From: an uncultured Eubacteriales bacterium
Lineage (GTDB): Bacteria; Bacillota; Clostridia; Oscillospirales; Acutalibacteraceae
DNA length: 9,285 nucleotides
Direction: 5' to 3'
Assembly: GCA_934525065.1 (NCBI GenBank)
Contig: CAKSYX010000046.1
Span: 1 to 9,285 of the forward strand
The position numbers and the translations under genes are program-made. The notes under the pieces were generated by a model. It had not been told where the DNA came from. It worked only from the letters and a program-made list of their open reading frames with translations, and did no database searches. The number at the start of each line of letters is the position of its first letter. Positions within the stretch are counted from its first letter, which is position 1. Below are positions 1 to 6,170 of the stretch, one piece after another.

Positions 1-87
1 GTAGTATTTATTATAAGTTCCGCCTATCCTTGAGCCGCCTATGAGCCAATCAAGGCGCGGTACAACTATTTCATTTTCCATTTTCAT
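1..87 (-). CDS. Start of an unidentified protein (partial, runs off the left edge)
   Basis: Only the first 29 codons are inside the window; the frame is open to the edge. The peptide begins MKMENEIVVP and continues through DWLIGGSRIGGTYNKYY. It shows no membrane segment, signal peptide or motif I recognise. The start overlaps the end of the S26 peptidase gene by 17 bases, so the two are almost certainly translated from one mRNA. An AAGGAG ribosome site lies just upstream on the minus strand (about 91-95). It is 3 nt from the ATG at 87 and 9 nt from a second in-frame ATG at 81, so the true start could be 81. The reading frame and coupling are seen in the sequence. A functional link to the peptidase, for example as its substrate or partner, is inference only. 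Confidence 0.6.
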   Translation of the reverse strand, partial: MKMENEIVVPRLDWLIGGSRIGGTYNKYY

Positions 88-520
88 TTTCTCCTTTTCT
101 TTTTGTTTTGAAAAACCTTCGTTTATATGAAAGCCAGAGCAGACTGTTTTTTGAGTACTCTTTATCTCCGCGCAGCACCCCGGTGCAAACGGCAATCAGG
201 CTGTCCTCACTGACAGGGCCCTCAATCTTTCTTTGAGCATCGCCGGAAAACCAATAGATGTTCTCCTTCCTTTTTACAACGCGATGAAGAACATAAGCTC
301 CGCTTTTTCTGCGGTAAAGAACGATGTCTCCGCGCTTCGGCCGCTTTTGAAGTTTTTCGAGAATTACACTGTCACGTCCCTCTTCAAGGAAGGGCAGCAT
401 ACTTTTTCCCGTAACCGCAAGCACCACCCTTTCACCGGCGGAAAGCTTATACATAATTATTTTCACAAACCCGTCATCGGTCAGTTTTTTCCTGAATTCT
501 TCGATTTGCGCTTCTTTCAA
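71..520 (-). CDS. S24/S26-family signal-peptidase-like protein, ER (Ser-His) type
   Basis: 149 residues. The nucleophile box TGKSMLPF is at 37-44 with Ser40, followed by RGDIVLYRR (63-71). VLHRVV (77-82) places His79 where P-type signal peptidases carry the general-base Lys, and SGDA (92-95) matches the family's GD box. The His marks the ER-type branch, which includes SipW. The protein is much shorter than a normal SPase I and has no clear N-terminal membrane anchor, so it may be soluble or peripheral. Its substrate is unknown; proteins of this kind are often found beside peptide-maturation genes, but that is context knowledge and is not shown here. The start is TTG: a perfect AAGGAGG sits 7 nt before it, while the next ATG (residue 23) would remove conserved sequence. 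It overlaps the following partial gene. Family assignment is firm; function is not. Confidence 0.85.
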   Translation of the reverse strand: MKEAQIEEFRKKLTDDGFVKIIMYKLSAGERVVLAVTGKSMLPFLEEGRDSVILEKLQKRPKRGDIVLYRRKSGAYVLHRVVKRKENIYWFSGDAQRKIEGPVSEDSLIAVCTGVLRGDKEYSKNSLLWLSYKRRFFKTKRKGENENGK

Positions 521-564
521 AGCGTATCCTCCTTATTCTCTGTCCGGCAGAATGATTTCGTAGT

Positions 565-573
565 ATTATACCA
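565..573 (-). promoter_or_regulatory. Candidate proximal promoter (extended -10) for the S26 peptidase gene
   Basis: The minus strand reads TGGTATAAT: a perfect -10 hexamer with an upstream TG. The -35 position (588-593) reads CACGTT, which is poor, so any activity would rest on the extended -10. Transcription would start near 558, giving a leader of about 38 nt that holds the AAGGAGG site. A second, stronger candidate lies about 100 bp upstream. Confidence 0.5.
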
Positions 574-591
574 TGTACGCAAAGCGCAACG

Positions 592-656
592 TGCCGAAGC
601 GGCATGAAACAATGTTCTCCGAAATACTCCAAATCTTTGATTTGGCCAGTGTTTCG
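592..656 (-). other. Two hairpins in the leader of the S26 peptidase mRNA
   Basis: An imperfect inverted repeat at 620-656 can form a 16-bp stem: CGAAATACT (620-628) with AGTGTTTCG (648-656), one wobble, and CCAAATC (629-635) with GATTTGG (639-645). It has a TTT loop and a two-base bulge at 646-647. A second small hairpin pairs TGCCG (592-596) with CGGCA (600-604). Both lie between the distal promoter candidate (start near 657) and the proximal one, so the long transcript would open directly with the large hairpin. No U-tract follows either stem, so they do not look like intrinsic terminators. A role in mRNA stability or regulation is inference. No ORF in this stretch is credible. Confidence 0.55.
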
Positions 657-663
657 TAAGGTT

Positions 664-692
664 ATTATACCACATAAAGCCCGCCGTTGCAA
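664..692 (-). promoter_or_regulatory. Distal sigma-A-type promoter for the S26 peptidase gene
   Basis: On the minus strand, TTGCAA (687-692, 4/6 to the -35 consensus) is separated by exactly 17 nt from a perfect TATAAT (664-669). The -10 is preceded by TGTGG, matching the TRTG-extended -10 of Firmicutes. The start would be near 657. The -35 lies in the T-tract end of the upstream gene's terminator, so the promoter begins where the previous transcript ends. Confidence 0.7.
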
Positions 693-736
693 ATAAAAAA
701 AACAGGCCGTACCGAAGCTACAAAAATCGGTACGGC
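691..736 (-). terminator. Intrinsic terminator of the hydrolase-membrane protein operon
   Basis: A perfect 10-bp inverted repeat, GCCGTACCGA (706-715) and TCGGTACGGC (727-736), has an 11-nt loop. On the minus strand it is followed after a short CTG by eight Ts and then ATTT (691-702). It lies just past the stop codon of the membrane protein gene. This is a textbook rho-independent terminator for leftward transcription. Confidence 0.9.
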
Positions 737-742
737 TATAAT

Positions 743-1456
743 TCATTCAACGGGCACAAAGAGCAGGTCAAAGGCAAGTTCGTTTTTCAAAAGTCTGCAC
801 CGATGCAAAGCATACGGAACAGTAAAGACAAAAATGCAGAGCAAAGAGAAAGCAAAAAGCTTCAATCTGAGCCTGCGGCATTCCTTTCGGCAGGCCGAAG
901 CTCTTTCGGTGCTGAGCTTTATGCACTGTGCTGCGTTCATTTCCGGGTATATAAGATAAATATACTCCGAAAGAAAAAGCAGAGAACACGCCTTGCGAAA
1001 AAAGAGGAGTCCCAAAAAAGCCAAGAGCAGACAAAAAGCGAAGAAGCCGGCTGTCGCTTCAATCGGAAAGGCTTCGACAACGCGCTCCAAAGAGAAAAGC
1101 ATCACTATCGCCGGAAGAATAAACCCAACAAATAGCGTTGCCTTAAAAGCAAGCAAAACGAGCGACAAAACGGCAGAGCCGAAAAATGAGCTTTTAGACA
1201 AGGAAGCGCACTTTTTTTCGCAAAGCCTTTTGAAAAGACGCCTTTGGTTGGCGGCTCTGAAAATACAGATTGAAAAAAGGCTCAGGAATATAAGCGGCAC
1301 ACCGAAAACGGCGTTGAGCCAAAACACCTCGTCCTTTTCAAGCAGCATTTTTATTATATACGGCAGGAGATTGAGCAGAATGACTGCCGCTGTCTCACCG
1401 AGCAGAATAAAAGTCCACGGCAATGTTCTGCTTTTTAGCTTTTCAGAGTCTTTCAT
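743..1456 (-). CDS. Multi-pass membrane protein of unknown function
   Basis: 237 residues, strongly hydrophobic. Likely membrane segments are at about 13-38, 46-67, 92-122 (long, one or two passes), 133-152 and 198-217, with a weaker one near 155-170. Basic cytoplasmic-looking stretches are NQRRLFKRLCEKK (70-82) and the Cys/Arg-rich region around 186-198. The region from YPEMNAAQCIKLS to LFAFSL loosely recalls the C-terminal half of DUF975-type proteins, but the match is by eye and weak. No enzymatic motif is visible. It starts 42 nt after the hydrolase stop, with a GGTGAT ribosome site (the GGUGAU part of the extended Shine-Dalgarno) 7 nt before the ATG. It is followed immediately by a strong terminator, so it is the last gene of a two-gene operon. 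A TATAAT overlaps the ribosome site and may be incidental. Confidence 0.8.
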   Translation of the reverse strand: MKDSEKLKSRTLPWTFILLGETAAVILLNLLPYIIKMLLEKDEVFWLNAVFGVPLIFLSLFSICIFRAANQRRLFKRLCEKKCASLSKSSFFGSAVLSLVLLAFKATLFVGFILPAIVMLFSLERVVEAFPIEATAGFFAFCLLLAFLGLLFFRKACSLLFLSEYIYLIYPEMNAAQCIKLSTERASACRKECRRLRLKLFAFSLLCIFVFTVPYALHRCRLLKNELAFDLLFVPVE

Positions 1457-1498
1457 CTATTATATCACCGCTATTGTTTTGACCTGAAACGCCCCTTT

Positions 1499-2431
1499 TT
1501 ATTCCTCTTTCATCAGCTTTGCGGCTTCGTCAATACATTCCCTTGCGGCTGCGAGCGGATAAAGAACAAAGCAATGGAACACTTTTTCAAAGCAAACTAT
1601 TCTGACAGATGCACCGAAATCCTTTGCTTTTTCAAAAAATCTTTTGCAGCCGACGGACAGCATATCTCCGTCTGAGGTGAAAATACACAAAGGCACATTC
1701 ATTCCGAAATCCGTATACAAAGGCTCGGCGTGCGGGTCATCCTTTTCAAAGCCGCTGCACCAGCGTTCGGCAAGAAAGCCGAGCCCTTTTGTTCCGCCGA
1801 ACATCGGGTCGCGCTTTGCGATTCTTTCGGTTTCTGCGTCACCTATAATTTCATGGTCGAGAAAAGGAGAAAACAAAACCAGCTTTTTCGGCTTTTTAAG
1901 CTTTTCATCATTTATATGCGCCAAAAGGCTGACGCAAATCGCACCGCCGCATGAGTCGCCGGCAAAAATGACGTTTTCGTTTTTTTCAAGGAGGCTTTTA
2001 TAGATACCCATGAGCTGACCGAGACTTTCACGGCAGGTATATTCGGGAAGGGTGAGGTAAAGCGGAACAACAAAGGTAAACCCCGTTTTGGCGCAAAGCA
2101 TTTTGATGAGCCTTACATGATGGCTCGTCAGTCTGCGGACATATGCACCGCCGTGAAAATACATGACAGCGGTTTTGGTTTGCAAAGCGTTTTCGGGCTT
2201 GAAGATATAGTATTCGGTGTCACGATATGCTTCCTTTGACACAGTACAATTCTTAACCTTTCCTGCTGAAACCGAAACGGCTTTGCACTCGGCGGTTTTC
2301 AAATATTCCTCACAGGCGCTTATGCTTGAAAACAGGTGTCTGCTGCCGCGAAGCAGCAAAGCAAGCCTGACAAATTGATTCATAAAGCGATCGGAAGGTG
2401 AAATCCGTTTTTCAAAGTATCCGTTTTCCAT
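1499..2431 (-). CDS. Alpha/beta hydrolase, HSL-like (Abhydrolase_3) esterase/lipase
   Basis: 310 residues, the usual length of bacterial hormone-sensitive-lipase-type esterases. The oxyanion-hole motif HGGAY is at 93-97. The nucleophile elbow GDSCGG is at 158-163 with Ser160; the family norm is GDSAGG. The acid is in SDGDML (253-258), most likely Asp256, and the base is His286 in VFHCF. A cap region precedes the HGG motif. There is no signal peptide or membrane segment, so it is probably cytoplasmic, cleaving small acyl or acetyl esters; the actual substrate cannot be read from the sequence. The start is supported by GAGGAG 8 nt before the ATG and by a near-consensus promoter about 30-60 nt upstream. 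It is transcribed ahead of the small membrane protein gene. Class is firm, substrate unknown. Confidence 0.9.
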   Translation of the reverse strand: MENGYFEKRISPSDRFMNQFVRLALLLRGSRHLFSSISACEEYLKTAECKAVSVSAGKVKNCTVSKEAYRDTEYYIFKPENALQTKTAVMYFHGGAYVRRLTSHHVRLIKMLCAKTGFTFVVPLYLTLPEYTCRESLGQLMGIYKSLLEKNENVIFAGDSCGGAICVSLLAHINDEKLKKPKKLVLFSPFLDHEIIGDAETERIAKRDPMFGGTKGLGFLAERWCSGFEKDDPHAEPLYTDFGMNVPLCIFTSDGDMLSVGCKRFFEKAKDFGASVRIVCFEKVFHCFVLYPLAAARECIDEAAKLMKEE

Positions 2432-2462
2432 ATATTTCTCTCCTCAAAGCTTCTTTGCAACC

Positions 2463-2491
2463 AATATAGGCGTTTTAAAACACATTGTCAA
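2463..2491 (-). promoter_or_regulatory. Near-consensus promoter of the hydrolase operon, with an internal palindrome
   Basis: On the minus strand a perfect TTGACA (2486-2491) is followed by a 17-nt spacer and TATATT (2463-2468, 5/6). Transcription would start near 2456, giving a leader of about 25 nt. The spacer contains the perfect 10-bp palindrome GTTTTAAAAC (2472-2481), a position where a repressor could act. Confidence 0.85.
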
Positions 2492-2504
2492 CTGTTTGTC
2501 TTTT

Positions 2505-2587
2505 ATTAAACGCTAAATTCAGATTTTGTTAATTATTTCACCATATTCAGCATAAAAGTCGACATAAGTCGCAGTAAATTAAACGCT
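2505..2587. repeat. Two copies of ATTAAACGCT upstream of the hydrolase promoter
   Basis: ATTAAACGCT occurs at 2505-2514 and 2578-2587, 73 bp apart, in an AT-rich non-coding stretch. Its complement, GCGTTTAA, resembles GCGTTTTAA at 2470-2478 inside the promoter spacer. A second short direct repeat, AAGTCG, occurs twice 10 bp apart (about 2557-2572). Apart from these, the promoter and the maf terminator, I see nothing in the 2432-2659 gap. Regulatory use is only a possibility. Confidence 0.35.
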
Positions 2588-2601
2588 TTGGGCAAAATTA
2601 C

Positions 2602-2631
2602 AGCCGCAGCTGCAAAAACACAGCTGCGGCT
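2602..2631 (-). terminator. Hairpin terminator after maf
   Basis: The 11-bp inverted repeat AGCCGCAGCTG (2602-2612) and CAGCTGCGGCT (2621-2631) has an 8-nt loop. It lies 28 nt past the maf stop. On the minus strand the stem is followed by GTAATTTTG, a weak U-run. It is probably the end of the NUDIX-maf transcript, although the short U-tract makes efficiency uncertain. Confidence 0.7.
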
Positions 2632-2659
2632 TATTCATTAAGTTATGCACACCCCAAAA

Positions 2660-3238
2660 TCAAAGAATCACTTTGCCTTCAATTCCGAAAAGCGCAAGCA
2701 CACGCGCACATTTGTTGACGGGCAGTCCCATAACAGTGAAATAATCGCCGTCAAGCTTTTTGACAAGGACACTTCCAAGACCTTGGATTCCATACGCTCC
2801 GGCTTTATCCATCGGCTCTTCGGTTTGAACATACGACCTCACGGTTTCATCGGAAAGAGAATAGAACTCAACATTTGTGCAGGAAACAAAGCACTCCTCT
2901 TTTTCCCTATCCGCGATGCACACACCGGTAAAGACCTCATGCGCTCTTCCCGAAAGAGCACGGAGCATTTCTTCGGCTTCTTCGTGCGTTTTCGGCTTTC
3001 CGAGAATTTTTCCGTCAAGCGAAACAACCGTGTCGCAGCCGAGAACGACTGCATCCGTTTCATTTTTCAAAACCGAATGAGCTTTCCTTTTTGCAAGCTC
3101 AAAAACCGCACCACGGGCCGAGATGCCGTCAGGCAGCGTTTCGTCGGCGTCCGAGGGTATGACCTCAAAGGTGTACCCGGCGCTTGAAAGCAGTTCGCGG
3201 CGTCTCGGTGAGGCAGAGGCAACAACAAAACGTCTCAT
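2660..3238 (-). CDS. maf: Maf nucleoside triphosphate pyrophosphatase
   Basis: 192 residues, full length for the family. Maf proteins hydrolyse non-canonical or pyrimidine NTPs to the monophosphate plus pyrophosphate, acting as a cytoplasmic house-cleaning enzyme; overproduction in Bacillus blocks septation. Visible motifs are SASPRRRELL (8-17), GCDTVV (67-72) with the catalytic Asp69, LGKPKT (79-84), SGRAHEVFTGV (96-106), DKAGAYGIQG (144-153) and DGDYFTVMGLPV (163-174). The AGAYGIQG version fits the dTTP/UTP-type branch better than the m7GTP-type branch, a motif-based inference. The start ATG overlaps the stop of the NUDIX gene as ATGA, and AGGAGG lies 7 nt before it inside that gene, so translation is coupled. 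A hairpin terminator follows. Confidence 0.96.
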   Translation of the reverse strand: MRRFVVASASPRRRELLSSAGYTFEVIPSDADETLPDGISARGAVFELAKRKAHSVLKNETDAVVLGCDTVVSLDGKILGKPKTHEEAEEMLRALSGRAHEVFTGVCIADREKEECFVSCTNVEFYSLSDETVRSYVQTEEPMDKAGAYGIQGLGSVLVKKLDGDYFTVMGLPVNKCARVLALFGIEGKVIL

Positions 3239-3780
3239 ATCTTGCCCTCCTCAAGAAGTCTCGCGGTTTTCAAAACAAGCGCAACGGTTTTGCTGTCGGC
3301 TATCTCGCCGTTCATAACAAGCTCAACCGCTTTTGAAAGTTCGATTTCTTCAACCGAAAGAAACTCGCCCTCATCAAGGTGCTGGTGCGTTTTTTTGAGC
3401 CCCTTTGCAAGGTAAAGGTGAATAATTTCGGTACAGTAGGCAACGGTCGGATAGACCTCGCCCATCGGGATGACCTTTTCGGCAGCAACGCCGCATTCCT
3501 CCTCAAGCTCGCGCAGTCCGGCGGCAAGCGGTTCTTCTCCTTTTTCAAGCTTTCCGGCCGGAAGCTCAAGCAGAACTTTTCCGTAAGGATAGCGAAACTG
3601 GCGCACAAAAAGCAGAGTGTTCCTTTCCGTCAGCGCGGCAACGCAAACACCGCCGTGGTGTTCAACAACCTCACGGGTAGAATGCTTTCCGTTCGGCAGA
3701 ACAACGGTATCATTATACACGTTGATTATTCTGCCTTCAAAAATTGTTTTTCTTTCAATCATTTTTTCGGTCATGTCCAT
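3235..3780 (-). CDS. NUDIX hydrolase, ADP-ribose pyrophosphatase type
   Basis: 181 residues from the chosen start. A perfect Nudix box (G-x5-E-x7-REL-x-EE-x-GV) runs from GKLEKGE through RELEEECGV at about residues 76-98; its Glu residues bind the metals. The preceding FVRQFRYPYGK and LELPAG and the N-terminal REVVEHHGGV are typical of the NudF/ADP-ribose pyrophosphatase group, which splits ADP-ribose into AMP and ribose 5-phosphate. The frame extends to 3834 without a stop, but the ATG at 3780 has AGAGG 7 nt upstream and matches the normal family start. The longer version would run back almost to the divergent peptidase start. It is co-transcribed with maf, both being nucleotide-sanitising enzymes. 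No convincing promoter is visible; a weak CTAACA-N16-TATATT lies at 3820-3847. Confidence 0.92.
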   Translation of the reverse strand: MDMTEKMIERKTIFEGRIINVYNDTVVLPNGKHSTREVVEHHGGVCVAALTERNTLLFVRQFRYPYGKVLLELPAGKLEKGEEPLAAGLRELEEECGVAAEKVIPMGEVYPTVAYCTEIIHLYLAKGLKKTHQHLDEGEFLSVEEIELSKAVELVMNGEIADSKTVALVLKTARLLEEGKI

Positions 3781-3848
3781 ATTTGTACCTCTTTTCGGAA
3801 TACCTTTGACCCTTCGGCGAATATAGATTGCCAAAAGGATGTGTTAGC

Positions 3849-4760
3849 ATGAATCTTATTACCGAATATACCAGCGAAACCGTATTCGACTATGAAAAAA
3901 ACAAAAAGCTTGTGGAAGAACTGACGAAAAGATATTCTTTTCTCGTTCCGGACGTGATCGGCCGCAGCAGCACGGGAAAAGCGATTTTTGCCCTTTCGCT
4001 CGGCAACAAAAAGAACCGTGTTCTTCTTGCCGGGGCGTTCCACGGCTGTGAATGGCTGACTGCGCTCGTTCTCTTCCGCTTTTGCGAAAGACTTTGCCAA
4101 AGTCTTGACCGAAAAAGCGAGCTTTGCTCGGTCAACATTTCAAGAGCCTTCTCTCAGCTTGGCGTAATGCTCGTTCCCTGCGTGAATCCCGACGGAGTTG
4201 AAATTGCCGTCCACGGCGCAGAAGGCGCAGGCTCGGCAAAAAAGTTCGTTGAATCTTTGAAGTGCAAGGACTATTCAAAATGGAACGCCAACGCGGCGGG
4301 CGTTGACATCAACCATAACTTTAACGCAGGCTGGGAAATTCTCAGGCGGATGGAAGAAGAAAGCGGAATAAACGGCCCGGCTCCGAGACGTTTCGGCGGC
4401 TACAGAGCCGAAAGCGAAGCGGAAACAAAAGCAATGACACGGCTTTGCCGGATACTGCCCTTCCGTCAGGCGATGGCAATTCATTCTCAGGGCGAAGAGC
4501 TTTACTGGTGCTATGGAGACGAAACCCCTGCGCAAGCGCACATGATGGCTAAGATTCTCGCCGACTCCTGTTCATACCGACTTGTTGAAAACGATGGTCT
4601 TGCGTCGCACGGCGGCTTCAAGGACTGGTTCATCAGCGAATTCTTCCGCCCGGCCTTCACAATGGAAATCGGCAAAGGTGAAAATCCCCTGCCGATCACC
4701 GATTTTGAAAAAATCTATTCGCGCATTGAAGAAGCACTGACGATTTTCACCTTGATGTAA
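3849..4760 (+). CDS. M14-family zinc carboxypeptidase, probably a murein-peptide peptidase
   Basis: 303 residues. The zinc ligands of M14 enzymes are visible: HGCEW (65-69) gives His65 and Glu68, and His212 lies in AIHSQG. The catalytic Glu273 is in FTMEIGKG. NPDGVE (113-118) and GVDINHNFNAGW (151-162) are family signatures; in the latter, His stands where the usual NRNF has Arg. There is no signal peptide, so it should act in the cytoplasm, like MpaA-type gamma-D-Glu-diaminopimelate amidases that recycle cell-wall peptides. That substrate is inferred from the subfamily and not proven. ATG at 3849 is chosen because AAAAGGA lies 9 nt before it; an in-frame TTG at 3828 would precede the ribosome site. 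The ribosome site can fold into a short hairpin with 3811-3818. It converges on proC with 12 bp between stops. Confidence 0.9.
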   Translation: MNLITEYTSETVFDYEKNKKLVEELTKRYSFLVPDVIGRSSTGKAIFALSLGNKKNRVLLAGAFHGCEWLTALVLFRFCERLCQSLDRKSELCSVNISRAFSQLGVMLVPCVNPDGVEIAVHGAEGAGSAKKFVESLKCKDYSKWNANAAGVDINHNFNAGWEILRRMEEESGINGPAPRRFGGYRAESEAETKAMTRLCRILPFRQAMAIHSQGEELYWCYGDETPAQAHMMAKILADSCSYRLVENDGLASHGGFKDWFISEFFRPAFTMEIGKGENPLPITDFEKIYSRIEEALTIFTLM

Positions 4761-4772
4761 CAGATATAATAC

Positions 4773-5567
4773 TTAAAGCAGCTTGTCCTTTTCAACGGCG
4801 GCCTGAACAGCGTCGGCAACAGCCGTTTCAAAGCCGTTCTTCTTCAGTGAAAGCACGCCTTCAATCGTTGTTCCGCCCGGTGAGCAGACCCTGTCGGTCA
4901 GCTCCATCGGGTGTTCTTTTGATTCAAGAATCATCTTCGCCGAGCCGAGAACCGCCTGTGCGCAGATTTCAAGTGCCTGCTTTTTTGGCATACCGTTTTT
5001 CACCGCAGCTCTCGCAAGCGCATCAATGAACATATATGCAAACGCCGGAGACGAGCCGCCGATCACGCCGAAAAGCGGAAAATGCTTTTCGGGCAATTCA
5101 ACCGCCGTGCCGAAGCTTTCGCACATTTTTTTTGCAAAAGCGAGATCCTTTTCATTCGCGTTTTCATTTCCGCAAAAGGCGGAAACTGCCTCGCCGACCG
5201 CCGCATTGATGTTGGGCATTACGCGGACAAGCCTGACCTCACCGGAAAGGCGCTCTTCAAAAAACGAGAGCGGTTTTCCGGCGGCGATCGAGATAACGAG
5301 CGGCCCATGCTCAAGAATCAGCCTTTTGAGCCCGGGAAGAACCTCAGGCAAAATATTTGGCTTAACGGAAAAAACAACGTTTTCGCATTTTTCAACGATC
5401 TCAGCCGCGCTTTTGAGCACACGGACGCCGAGCTTTTTTGAAAGCTCCTGCGTTTTGTGCGTGTCAATATCAAAGACGGCAATATCGTCTCCGGAAAGCG
5501 TTTTTGAGGAAACAAGCCCGCTGATCATTGCAGAAGCCATGTTTCCCGCTCCTATGAATCCTGTCAT
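4773..5567 (-). CDS. proC: Pyrroline-5-carboxylate reductase
   Basis: 264 residues, full length. It catalyses the last step of proline synthesis, NAD(P)H-dependent reduction of pyrroline-5-carboxylate, in the cytoplasm. The N-terminal Rossmann loop GFIGAGNM is at 3-10, SVKP at 67-70, RVMPNINAAVGE at 115-126, and the C-terminal dimer/substrate region has GSSPAFAYMF (171-180; the family usually has GSGPAY) and the signature SPGGTT (229-234). The start ATG lies 2 nt past the mscL stop. No good Shine-Dalgarno is present, only AGAAAGAAG-like purines inside the mscL end, so translation probably depends on ribosomes finishing mscL. No terminator is visible after it: the convergent peptidase gene ends 12 bp away. 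Confidence 0.97.
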   Translation of the reverse strand: MTGFIGAGNMASAMISGLVSSKTLSGDDIAVFDIDTHKTQELSKKLGVRVLKSAAEIVEKCENVVFSVKPNILPEVLPGLKRLILEHGPLVISIAAGKPLSFFEERLSGEVRLVRVMPNINAAVGEAVSAFCGNENANEKDLAFAKKMCESFGTAVELPEKHFPLFGVIGGSSPAFAYMFIDALARAAVKNGMPKKQALEICAQAVLGSAKMILESKEHPMELTDRVCSPGGTTIEGVLSLKKNGFETAVADAVQAAVEKDKLL

Positions 5568-5569
5568 TT

Positions 5570-6082
5570 TTATTCAGCTTCTTTCTCTTTAATTTCTTCT
5601 TTTTCTTCCTCTTCGGGAAGCTTTGAGGTGCAGTTCGGGCACCTTACGGCTTTTATGCTGATTTCACTTTGGCAAAACGGGCAGACTTTCGTTGTCGGTT
5701 CAGCCGATTTTTCTTCCTTCTTTCCGAGCTCGGCAAGCTTGTTGAGTCCCTTGACAAGAAGGAAAATAATGAACGCCATAATGAGAAAATTGAGAACCGC
5801 AGTGACAAACGAGCCATAATTGAGCGTGGCAAAGCCTGCGTCCTTTGCGGCGGCTGCCGTTGAAAACTTTTCGTCTGTTATTGCAAGAACGATGAACTTA
5901 TCGGCAAAGTTGATGCCCTTTGTTGCAAGCGAAATAACCGGCGATATAACATCGTTTACGAGTGAATTGACGATTGCTTGGAAAGCACCGCCGATAATTA
6001 CGCCGACGGCAAGGTCAATGACGCTGCCGCGCATGATGAACTTTTTGAACTCGCCTATAAAGCTTTTGCTTTTTTCTTTCAT
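5570..6082 (-). CDS. mscL: Large-conductance mechanosensitive channel with C-terminal zinc ribbon
   Basis: 170 residues from the chosen start; typical MscL is about 130-150. The N-terminal helix and pore helix are clear: FKKFIMRGSVIDLAVGVIIG (13-32) is the MscL signature. TM1 runs to about 48 and TM2 covers about 92-111 (FVTAVLNFLIMAFIIFLLVKG). It forms a pentameric membrane pore that opens on hypo-osmotic shock. After the cytoplasmic helix comes an unusual addition: CPFC (134-137) and CPNC (148-151), a four-Cys zinc ribbon, then a highly acidic Glu/Lys tail. The ATG at 6082 matches the family start and has GGGGA 9 nt upstream; the longer in-frame ATG at 6148 would add non-homologous residues and lies inside the -35 of the promoter. 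proC follows after 2 nt, an unusual but plausible osmotic pairing. Confidence 0.95.
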   Translation of the reverse strand: MKEKSKSFIGEFKKFIMRGSVIDLAVGVIIGGAFQAIVNSLVNDVISPVISLATKGINFADKFIVLAITDEKFSTAAAAKDAGFATLNYGSFVTAVLNFLIMAFIIFLLVKGLNKLAELGKKEEKSAEPTTKVCPFCQSEISIKAVRCPNCTSKLPEEEEKEEIKEKEAE

Positions 6083-6119
6083 TTTTACACTTCCCCAATC
6101 ATTTGTTTTTTCGTCTCGT

Positions 6120-6148
6120 ATTCTACCACAAAGAGGCGAAAGTTGCAA
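6120..6148 (-). promoter_or_regulatory. Sigma-A-type promoter of mscL-proC
   Basis: On the minus strand, TTGCAA (6143-6148), a 17-nt spacer ending TGTGG, then TAGAAT (6120-6125, 5/6). The start would be near 6113, giving a leader of about 30 nt. The architecture is nearly the same as the promoter at 664-692. No terminator separates it from the upstream radical SAM gene, so readthrough may also feed mscL. Confidence 0.75.
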
Positions 6149-6170
6149 TAAATTTTCTCGCCGCCGGAAT

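Noticed and set aside
233..607. Rightward open frame of 124 codons opposite the S26 peptidase gene
   Set aside because: It is antisense to a gene with clear catalytic motifs, its sequence is low in recognisable structure, and it has no ribosome site.
2645..3187. Rightward open frame of 180 codons opposite maf
   Set aside because: Maf motifs are complete on the minus strand; the antisense frame is a by-product of codon bias.
3828..3848. TTG start extending the M14 peptidase by seven residues
   Set aside because: The ribosome site AAAAGGA lies downstream of this codon and serves the ATG at 3849.
4763..4770. TATAAT in the gap between the peptidase and proC
   Set aside because: There is no -35 at a suitable distance and it would only transcribe antisense to proC.
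6083..6148. N-terminal extension of MscL to the ATG at 6148
   Set aside because: It would start inside the mscL promoter and precede the conserved MscL N terminus, which starts at 6082 with its own ribosome site.
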